From positions 1 to 21,455 of the forward strand of contig MHDO01000060.1 in assembly GCA_001805005.1 (NCBI GenBank): a stretch of DNA of 21,455 nt, written 5' to 3'. Positions 13,875 to 19,955 of this stretch are shown here, one piece after another. The notes under the pieces were generated by a model. The model was not told the origin of the DNA. It was given only the letters and a program-made list of their open reading frames with translations, and ran no database searches. Position 1 is the stretch's first letter. Every line of letters begins with the position of its first letter. The position numbers were made by a program, and so were the translations under genes. This DNA comes from Nitrospinae bacterium RIFCSPLOWO2_12_39_16. Its GTDB lineage: Bacteria; Nitrospinota; Nitrospinia; UBA9942.

Positions 13875-15616
13875 CCTAAATCTCCACACCTCCTGCACTC
13901 ACCCTTTTCAGGACATGCTGGGGTAATCTTTTCTTCTCTACTCTCTTTAGCTTCTTTTATGAGATAATCTTTCCTTATTCCTGAATCAATATGGTCCCAT
14001 GGCAAAACCTCATCAAAACCCCGCTCTCTATAGATATAAAAATCTGGATTGATGTTTGTCTCTCTGAAGGTTTTAAACCAGTCGCCATTTAATTCATAGC
14101 ATTTATAGAGCAGTTCACCAATCCTCCTGTCTCCTCTTGAAAGCAGAGCCTGAACAAACGCCCATTTTGGCAATTCATGTATGATATTTATATTGCTCAC
14201 ACCTTTTAGTCCTGACTTTATCTTTTTAATTTTACTATTCAGCGACTTAGTATCTTCCATCTTCTCCCACTGATACGGAGTAAACGGTTTCGGTATAAAT
14301 GGATTTACACTTAATGTAATATCTCCAAGATGCCCTTTACTCTTCGCAATTTTCAATATTGAGTGTTTTATCCTTTTCGTAAGGCTTACAATAGCCTCTA
14401 TATCATCATCAGTCTCTGTAGGAAGTCCGATAAGAAAATATAGTTTATAATTGTGTAACCCTGCCGAAGCTATAAGCTGAACTGCATCCAAAATTTCATC
14501 ATCACTCGTCTCCTTATTTATAACTCTTCTCAATCTTTCGGAGCCTGCCTCGGGGGCAATTGTTGCTGTCCTGTGTCCGCTAACAGATAGCAAATCAACC
14601 AGTTTTTTTGACAGTCTATCAAGTCTTAATGACGATACCGATATTGTCCCTCCCATTTTTGCTATGCCATCGCATATTTCATCTATATAAGGACTGTCGC
14701 ATATTGCCGACCCTATAAGCCCAATCTTTTTTCTATATCTTAACCCTTCAGACACCTCTTTAAGAATAACCTCTGCACTATAATTTCTCACAGGGCGGTA
14801 GCTATATCCGGCAAGGCAGAATCTGCAGTGTTTTCCGCACCCCCTTTCAACCTCAATCAGAAACATATCACCAAATACTGTATTTGATGTTATTATTTTA
14901 GAAGAAGTAGGGGTCTTATTCAAGTCCTTTACCCACCTCCTTTTAATCTTCTGTGGAAAGCCGTTCTTCGGCAATACCATTTCAATTGCACCTGAATCTT
15001 TGTAAGTCACATCATACGCAGATGGTATATAGATACCATCAATAGTGGATAGCCTCTTATAAAACCCATCCTTGCCCTTATTAATGGCGAGGCTGAAGCA
15101 TCGCACTGCATCGACAAATTCATCTATTGCCTCATCCCCTTCTCCAATAAAAAAAATGTCAATAAAATCTGATAATGGCTCAGGATTGAATGTAGCACAT
15201 ATTCCACCCATCAAAACAAACGGGTGCTTCTCGCTTCTATCCTTACACTTTAGCGGTATATGAGAAAGGTTAAGAATTTTAAGTATATTTATATAATCTG
15301 CTTCAAATGTAACAGATAAGCATAGGATATCAAAATTGTGGACAGGGGTCTGGGATTCAAGAGAAAATAATGGAATGTTCTTTTTTTTAAAACTGAATTC
15401 ATCTTTAGGGAAAGGAAGGAATACCCTCTCACAAAGGACATCATCATGCTGGTTAAGGAGGTAATATATCTTTTGAAAACCGAGATTGGACATGCCAATC
15501 TGATAGGTATTTGGATAACATAGGGCAATTGTTATCTTTCCACCAAAAGATTTTTTAATGCCACCAAATTCTTCCGATAAAAGACCTCTAGCTTTTTCAT
15601 AAAGCTGCCATGACAT
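13856..15616 (-). CDS. B12-type radical SAM protein (TIGR03960-like)
   Basis: A 586-aa protein with an N-terminal Rossmann-like region resembling B12-binding domains (about 25-160, 'ALCYPNTYQIGMSNLGFQKI' and 'VLMGGICATFNPEPLSDFID') and a radical SAM core with CX3CX2C at C260, C264 and C267 ('VERGCGKHCRFCLAGYSYRP'). Further SAM-fold motifs follow, such as 'TATIAPEAGSERLRRVINKE' near 346-365. The C-terminus adds a second cysteine set, C568, C574, C577 and C582, that could hold another cluster or zinc. Relatives are often fused to or followed by a DUF2344 protein; here pgeF follows instead. No strong ribosome binding site. The substrate of this family is unknown. Confidence 0.88.
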   Translation of the reverse strand: MSWQLYEKARGLLSEEFGGIKKSFGGKITIALCYPNTYQIGMSNLGFQKIYYLLNQHDDVLCERVFLPFPKDEFSFKKKNIPLFSLESQTPVHNFDILCLSVTFEADYINILKILNLSHIPLKCKDRSEKHPFVLMGGICATFNPEPLSDFIDIFFIGEGDEAIDEFVDAVRCFSLAINKGKDGFYKRLSTIDGIYIPSAYDVTYKDSGAIEMVLPKNGFPQKIKRRWVKDLNKTPTSSKIITSNTVFGDMFLIEVERGCGKHCRFCLAGYSYRPVRNYSAEVILKEVSEGLRYRKKIGLIGSAICDSPYIDEICDGIAKMGGTISVSSLRLDRLSKKLVDLLSVSGHRTATIAPEAGSERLRRVINKETSDDEILDAVQLIASAGLHNYKLYFLIGLPTETDDDIEAIVSLTKRIKHSILKIAKSKGHLGDITLSVNPFIPKPFTPYQWEKMEDTKSLNSKIKKIKSGLKGVSNINIIHELPKWAFVQALLSRGDRRIGELLYKCYELNGDWFKTFRETNINPDFYIYRERGFDEVLPWDHIDSGIRKDYLIKEAKESREEKITPACPEKGECRRCGDLGCVTNI

Positions 15617-15639
15617 AAATTTAACTGGGGGTAAAAAAC

Positions 15640-15691
15640 TTTTAACTTTGATTCTTTGACTCGCTGAATCTTTGACACTGTTATTTCTCTG
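15640..15691. repeat. possible degenerate repeat upstream of the radical SAM gene
   Basis: TTTAACTTTGATTCTTTGAC and GCTGAATCTTTGACACTG contain two GAATCTTTGAC-like words (TGATTCTTTGAC, TGAATCTTTGAC) in direct orientation, in the vocabulary of the intergenic repeats, without a clear opposite arm. Confidence 0.3.
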
Positions 15692-15711
15692 GTTCTCTTA
15701 TTCATGATGGC

Positions 15712-16077
15712 CTAACTCATCATCTTTTTTTCTTTTTTCTCCTGCTCCTCTTTGCAGGCAATACAAAGTGTAGCAACCGGACGAACTTTTAACCTGTTTA
15801 CACCTATATCCTCACCACACTCTTCACATATGCCAAAGGTTTTATTTCCAATCTTTGAAAGTGCTTCATCAATTTTTTTTAACAATTTTCGCTCCCTGTC
15901 CCTCAATCTTAGTGTAAAGTTTCGGTCTGTCTCTATTGATGACCTATCAATACTATCTGGCAATTCTTCCCCCGCAACAACAAGATTTTCATTCATAGTC
16001 TTTGTGGCATCAGAAAGAATCTCCTGTTTCTGTTTTAAGAGCTCTTCTTTAAAATACTCAAGGCTTTTCTGTTCCAT
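15712..16077 (-). CDS. DksA/TraR-type C4 zinc finger protein
   Basis: A 121-aa protein: N-terminal coiled coil (about 1-35 and 50-78) and a C-terminal zinc finger with C84, C87, C105 and C108 ('GICEECGEDIGVNRLKVRPV' then 'TLCIACKEEQ'). The coiled-coil tip has acidic residues D41 and D44 ('LPDSIDRSS'), as in DksA, which reaches into the RNA polymerase secondary channel and helps ppGpp control transcription. It is shorter than E. coli DksA (151 aa) but typical for DksA/TraR family proteins of this kind. It is divergent from the AI-2E gene and 95 bases upstream of the radical SAM gene. Confidence 0.9.
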   Translation of the reverse strand: MEQKSLEYFKEELLKQKQEILSDATKTMNENLVVAGEELPDSIDRSSIETDRNFTLRLRDRERKLLKKIDEALSKIGNKTFGICEECGEDIGVNRLKVRPVATLCIACKEEQEKKEKKMMS

Positions 16078-16223
16078 TAATTAAAACCTTCAATTTAATT
16101 CATTCTTACTCTTTCTTCATATCTATGTCAAGTCCAAAAGTTTTGTTAAAATATCTTGATATAATACTTACTTAACTGATAAAATTTAATACATAACACA
16201 TAACATAACAAGAAGGGGTAAAA

Positions 16224-17300
16224 ATGAATACAGGCATATTTTATGCGATGGTTGCCCTCATTGCTCTAATAGTTGGTGTAGCTCTGCTCATAATAATTCT
16301 AAAACCGTTGATCTTCCCCTTGTTGTGGGCAGTTATAATTGTAATGTCAGCCCAGCCACTCCATCGGTTTGTTAAAACCCGGATAAAAGGGGATATAACA
16401 TCGGCACTTATCACTACTACACTTTTAACTCTTATTATAGTATTGCCGTTTATTATTCTTGTAGAGATGCTTTCCATTGAGGCTATACAAGCTTATAATA
16501 TCTTTCAGGAATGGTTTGAAAAAGGCATATACCCACCTCTTGAATTCTTAAAAAGTTATCCCCTCGGCAAAACTGTCTGGCAGAATATGAATTACTTTCT
16601 CTCACATTTCGGAACTACCACAAAGACTGTCATGCTTTCGTTGAGTAAACGGATTGCAGAGCTTGTTCTAGAATATTCAGGTGAGGCAATTAAAAATATC
16701 CTTATTTTTATGATAAAGTTTGTATTTATGATAATTGCCATGTTTTTCCTGTTTAAGGATGGTGCAAAATGGGGACATCGCATAATAGAAATAATCCCAC
16801 TTGAAAAAGGTCAGATAGATATACTCCGCAGTAAATTTCACCAGATGATTTATGCCGTCCTCTATGGGATACTCCTTACATGCCTTGCTCAGGGGACACT
16901 CGCTGGAATTGGCTATGCAGTTTCAGGTATTAATTCTCCAGTCTTATTAGGTGCTGCCACTGCCATTTTTTCTATAGTACCTATCATAGGAACAACGATA
17001 ATATGGGTTCCTGTGGTTGGCTATTTATTTTTGTCGGGGAATACAGGTCATGCAATTGCATTGGGACTCTGGTGCCTTTTAGTCGTCGGCACAATTGACA
17101 ATATGATACGGCCGATTTTTATAAGTGGCCAATCCAGAACACCCCTATTTATTACTATAGTCGGAGTATTTGGCGGTCTCTCATCATTTGGTTTTATTGG
17201 CATTATCTTGGGACCGCTGATATTGGTAATCTGTTCCACCCTCTTTGAGTTCTATATTGAATACGGACAAACACAAGACTCGCCCCTTTTGGATAAATAA
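16224..17300 (+). CDS. AI-2E family (UPF0118/PerM-like) transporter
   Basis: A 358-aa inner-membrane protein with about eight helices. The pattern matches the family: two helices at the start ('YAMVALIALIVGVALLIIIL', then 'PLIFPLLWAVIIVMS'), a conserved 'FKDGAKWGHRI' motif near 174-184, a cytoplasmic amphipathic segment, and a C-terminal bundle with 'GAATAIFSIVPIIGTTIIWV' and 'GGLSSFGFIGIILGPLILVI'. Family members export small molecules or act as Na+/H+ antiporters; the name does not prove autoinducer-2 transport here. The start has GAAGGGG 6-8 bases upstream. The rpsT gene follows on the same strand with its own promoter. Confidence 0.92.
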   Translation: MNTGIFYAMVALIALIVGVALLIIILKPLIFPLLWAVIIVMSAQPLHRFVKTRIKGDITSALITTTLLTLIIVLPFIILVEMLSIEAIQAYNIFQEWFEKGIYPPLEFLKSYPLGKTVWQNMNYFLSHFGTTTKTVMLSLSKRIAELVLEYSGEAIKNILIFMIKFVFMIIAMFFLFKDGAKWGHRIIEIIPLEKGQIDILRSKFHQMIYAVLYGILLTCLAQGTLAGIGYAVSGINSPVLLGAATAIFSIVPIIGTTIIWVPVVGYLFLSGNTGHAIALGLWCLLVVGTIDNMIRPIFISGQSRTPLFITIVGVFGGLSSFGFIGIILGPLILVICSTLFEFYIEYGQTQDSPLLDK

Positions 17301-17306
17301 TTTTAT

Positions 17307-17336
17307 TTGACATAAACTATTTCTATATGATATTTT
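17307..17336 (+). promoter_or_regulatory. candidate promoter for rpsT
   Basis: Perfect TTGACA (17307-17312), 18-base spacer, TATTTT (17331-17336). It would give a leader of about 40 bases before the TTG start, carrying AGGAGGT. Confidence 0.5.
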
Positions 17337-17382
17337 TAAAAAACTACAGCAATTTTAACGTTCTATTCAGGAGGTAAATAAA

Positions 17383-17682
17383 TTGGCAAAGAAACTTAAA
17401 TCAAAAAGGCATAAATCAGCAGTAAAAAGGGCAAGACAGAGTTTAAAAATAGCCGAGAGAAATACCTTTTATAAGTCTGCTGTTAAGACTGCGGTAAAGA
17501 AAGTTGTTGCAGCAGCCAACATCGGAAAAAAGGAAGAGGCATTAGATTCACTTTCAAAGGCAAAATCTTTAATTGATAAGGTCGTCTCAAAAGGGATAAT
17601 CCACAGGAACACGGGGTCAAGGAAGATCTCAAGGTTATACAGGCTGGTCAATTCTATTGGCGTAAAAACTGCTACTGCATAG
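17383..17682 (+). CDS. rpsT: 30S ribosomal protein bS20
   Basis: A 99-aa, very basic helical protein that binds 16S rRNA. The sequence starts MAKKLKSKRHKSAVKRARQS, with 'HRNTGSRKISRLYRLVNS' near the C-terminus, which is standard bS20. The start codon is TTG, fixed by a strong AGGAGGT 7-8 bases upstream; the next in-frame candidates would cut conserved residues. E. coli rpsT also starts with UUG, where the weak start takes part in autoregulation, so a similar scheme is possible here. Its last 48 bases overlap holA on the opposite strand. Confidence 0.97.
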   Translation: MAKKLKSKRHKSAVKRARQSLKIAERNTFYKSAVKTAVKKVVAAANIGKKEEALDSLSKAKSLIDKVVSKGIIHRNTGSRKISRLYRLVNSIGVKTATA

Positions 17683-18660
17683 ATCAAAGATGAGTTTTTC
17701 AATAATAATCTTCTTGGATATATCGGATGTTTTAATTTTGACATCCGCTGCTTGAACCTTATAAAAGCTATCCTTAAGTTCTGTTAAAGTATATTTATCA
17801 GCCTGTTTTAGATAGCCCTCTAAGAGAAATGGGGCAAAACCTGCCTTTGCAGGTATTTCAGATGAAGGGGCTCCATTTTCCCTATAAACCTTTGTAAGCA
17901 GAATAAGGCGGAACTGCCGAGCAATCATACCAACTATTTTCTCAGGCATCTCTCCCTGACTAAACATTTTATCAAGAAATTTGAAAGCCTTATTAATATT
18001 CTTTGAGCCTATTGAATCTGTAAAGGCAAAGATTGATTCTATCTTTGTATCTTCAACCATCAGCTTTATATCATCTATTTTTATATCTTTGTTACTCCCC
18101 TTAAATGTGAATACCTTTTCCAGTTCATTTTTTAGCCTCTGAAGATTACTCCCTACAATACTTAGCAGATAATCCTTTGCATTATTATCAATTCTATATC
18201 CTGACTCTTTTGCAATTTTCATCACCCATCCTGTTGTATCCTTCTCATATAATGACTTAAACTGAATTACTACACCATTTTTTAAGATAGTATTATATAA
18301 TTTATCCCTGCCATCAATTTTATGTCCGGTAAGTATAAGGGTGGTTGTCGGAGATGGATTTGAACAATACTCTATTAATCTTTCTACACCTGATACCTTT
18401 ATTTCATCTATACCTTTAACAATTATTGCCCTCCTCTCTCCCATAAATGGAAGTGTCTGTGCCTTGCTGACTATTTCTTCACAACTGGTCTCCCCTCCCC
18501 TTAAAAACTCCAGATTAAAATCCTTATTAGAAGGTTCAACTATAACTGACACTATCTTTTTAACCGCCTCATCAATCAGAAATCCTTCATCTCCATAAAA
18601 CAGATAGAGAGGATTTAGCCATCCCTTTTCAATATTTTTAATAAGTTCGCTGTAGTTCAT
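17635..18660 (-). CDS. holA: DNA polymerase III delta subunit
   Basis: Clamp-loader subunit that opens the sliding clamp. The 341-aa length is normal. N-terminal AAA+-like domain: 'NPLYLFYGDEGFLIDEAVKK' at 16-35, 'LPFMGERRAIIVKGIDEIK' near 70-88 and 'TLILTGHKIDGRDKLYNTIL' near 106-125. Domain II has 'LLSIVGSNLQRLKNELEKVF', the family's best motif. The C-terminal collar domain has 'AFKFLDKMFSQGE' and 'GMIARQFRLILLTKVYRENG'. AAAGGA lies 11 bases before the ATG. The 3' end converges on rpsT and the coding regions overlap by 48 bases. The rpsT-holA neighbourhood is common in bacteria. Confidence 0.95.
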   Translation of the reverse strand: MNYSELIKNIEKGWLNPLYLFYGDEGFLIDEAVKKIVSVIVEPSNKDFNLEFLRGGETSCEEIVSKAQTLPFMGERRAIIVKGIDEIKVSGVERLIEYCSNPSPTTTLILTGHKIDGRDKLYNTILKNGVVIQFKSLYEKDTTGWVMKIAKESGYRIDNNAKDYLLSIVGSNLQRLKNELEKVFTFKGSNKDIKIDDIKLMVEDTKIESIFAFTDSIGSKNINKAFKFLDKMFSQGEMPEKIVGMIARQFRLILLTKVYRENGAPSSEIPAKAGFAPFLLEGYLKQADKYTLTELKDSFYKVQAADVKIKTSDISKKIIIEKLIFDLCSSSFYANRIDQPV

Positions 18661-18693
18661 TATCAGTAAATCCTTTATTTGAGAACAAAAAAT

Positions 18694-18814
18694 TAATTAG
18701 CCACAGAAAACACAAGTCACAGAGAAAAATAAAAACCACAAATAATCACTGTATATCTGTTTTAAAAAAGATTGTTTTTTTCTCTGTATTTTCTATGCCT
18801 TCTGTGGCAAATTT
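18694..18814. repeat. nested intergenic inverted repeat (TTAGCCACAGAAAACACA class)
   Basis: Left arm ATTAGCCACAGAAAACACAA; the right arm read on the other strand is ATTTGCCACAGAAGGCATAG, followed in both by CACAGAGAAAAA-like sequence. The centre holds further ACCACAAATAATCAC sequence, suggesting one copy within another. It fills the gap between holA and the triheme cytochrome gene. Confidence 0.78.
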
Positions 18815-18827
18815 TTACAATTTCCTG

Positions 18828-19598
18828 CTAAAAACCAACCTTCTCTCTCCTCACACTGTGACAGCGGATACAGTTTTCAAATCCCTTAGGTGCATATGCA
18901 ATCCTGCCATGGCATCGTCCACAGAATTTTCCCTCCCAAATATCTTTCATTTGAAAATCATTAGCCCCTTTTTTAGGTATAAATATAGCAGGGTGACATA
19001 CCCTACATGAGAACCAATAATTATGAGTGGTATGCGGAAAACGGACATTTGCCATCATTCTGTCATTTATCTCAAATATTATATCTTGATTAAACTCTTC
19101 ATCATCTTTTTTGACCCTCTCCCCTTTAATTGAATCTAATGGACTTATAATACCTCTTTTTACAGCCATACTCCAATCAGGATAACCGAAGAGATCTTTT
19201 GGAAATTCCCTAAGAGCAGATACCAACGGAGGATTAATTGGAGGGGGTATCCAGAAATCACCCATCCAGCGTTCCTTTGCCTGAGTCTGAAATTCACCCT
19301 TTTTTCTTTCAAGCTCTTCTCTTTCTCTCTTCAACCTCGCATCCATTTTTACCTTCGCCTCTTCTTCTGTAAAATCAAGTCTGCCAGTTTCGTAAAAAGG
19401 GATAAAACCAAACCCTTCCTTATCTATTGCTTCTACTTTTGCCTCCTCCTTCAGATCAGAAGGTGTTTTACAACCACTGTTTGGAAACAAAAGAATGAAT
19501 AAAAGAAAGATTAAAAGGTGAAAGGTGAAAGGTGAAAGGTGAAAGTTTTGAGCTTTGAGCTTTTTTGCCTCTTGTCTATTACTTCTTGCTTCCTGCAT
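18828..19598 (-). CDS. exported triheme c-type cytochrome, probable lipoprotein
   Basis: A 256-aa protein with three heme-binding motifs near the C-terminus: CRVCH (198-202), CGRCH (226-230) and CIRCH (243-247), spaced like the c7-type triheme domain found in cytochromes of metal- and nitrogen-cycling bacteria. A hydrophobic run (about 27-40) ends in 'LLFPNSGC', a probable lipobox with C43 as the lipid-bearing cysteine. Residues 75-110 are a charged coiled coil. The N-terminal ~35 codons come from a dispersed repeat that includes tandem heptamers. The ATG overlaps the upstream cytochrome's stop (TAATG), and the next Met is about residue 84, so this start is the only sensible one. Likely periplasm- or membrane-attached electron carrier. 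Confidence 0.88.
   Translation of the reverse strand: MQEARSNRQEAKKLKAQNFHLSPFTFHLLIFLLFILLFPNSGCKTPSDLKEEAKVEAIDKEGFGFIPFYETGRLDFTEEEAKVKMDARLKREREELERKKGEFQTQAKERWMGDFWIPPPINPPLVSALREFPKDLFGYPDWSMAVKRGIISPLDSIKGERVKKDDEEFNQDIIFEINDRMMANVRFPHTTHNYWFSCRVCHPAIFIPKKGANDFQMKDIWEGKFCGRCHGRIAYAPKGFENCIRCHSVRREKVGF
19514..19596. repeat. dispersed-type repeat with AAAGGTG heptamer array inside a coding start
   Basis: Four and a half direct copies of AAAGGTG (19514-19545) are followed by GTTTTGAGCTTTGAGC and CTCTTGTCTATTACTTCTTGC, words typical of the intergenic repeats. The element lies wholly within codons 1-29 of the triheme cytochrome on the minus strand. Confidence 0.75.
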
Positions 19599-19858
19599 TA
19601 TTGCCCTTTATTTTTTCTCTTGTCCTTCCTTATATGATCTGGGGGTGGGGTAAGTTTGTCATCATCTTTTTTTATACTCTGACCTTGTACCGTCGGTTTT
19701 TCACTCCCTCTTATCGTAGCACTTCTACTGTGACATTCTTTGCAATTATATTTTTTCTCTGTCCCGATATCGGGTTTTTTTATCTCAGAATAAATTAGTG
19801 GAGTATGGAGAATTAAAAACATGATACAGAAACATAATATCAAAATCATCCGTTTCAT
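19598..19858 (-). CDS. small monoheme c-type cytochrome, exported
   Basis: An 86-aa protein with a signal peptide (MKRMILILCFCIMFLILHTP, then LIYSE) and one heme motif, CKECH, at about residues 39-43. The rest is a short, lysine- and proline-rich tail ('DDDKLTPPPDHIRKDKRKNK') with no second motif and no methionine-ligand region I can identify. AGAGGAGGG precedes the ATG. The stop overlaps the next gene's start, so it is translationally coupled to the triheme cytochrome. It may be a small subunit or heme-containing adaptor between the large multiheme protein and the triheme one; that is inferred from gene order. Confidence 0.82.
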   Translation of the reverse strand: MKRMILILCFCIMFLILHTPLIYSEIKKPDIGTEKKYNCKECHSRSATIRGSEKPTVQGQSIKKDDDKLTPPPDHIRKDKRKNKGQ

Positions 19859-19877
19859 TTTAAATCCCTCCTCTGAA

Positions 19878-19955
19878 GAAATTGAAGATTGAATATTTAA
19901 GATTGACTATTTTCTATTTTTCAATATTCAATTTTCAATAGTCAATATTTAATTA
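19878..19955. repeat. AT-rich inverted repeat (ATTGAAGATTGAATATT class)
   Basis: Left arm ATTGAAGATTGAATATTTAA and GATTGACTATTTT; right arm on the other strand TAAATATTGACTATTGAAAA and TTGAATATTGAAAA. It fills the gap between two cytochrome genes, and its right edge includes the stop codon of the large one. Confidence 0.7.

Noticed and set aside
15600..15711. Minus-strand ORF starting MNKRTREITVSKIQRVKES upstream of the radical SAM gene
   Set aside because: It runs through repeat-like sequence, has no good ribosome binding site and overlaps the real gene in another frame.
16143..16165. Promoter TTGTTA...TATAAT before the AI-2E gene
   Set aside because: The hexamers are only 11 bases apart, too close for a normal sigma70 promoter, and no better -35 was found.
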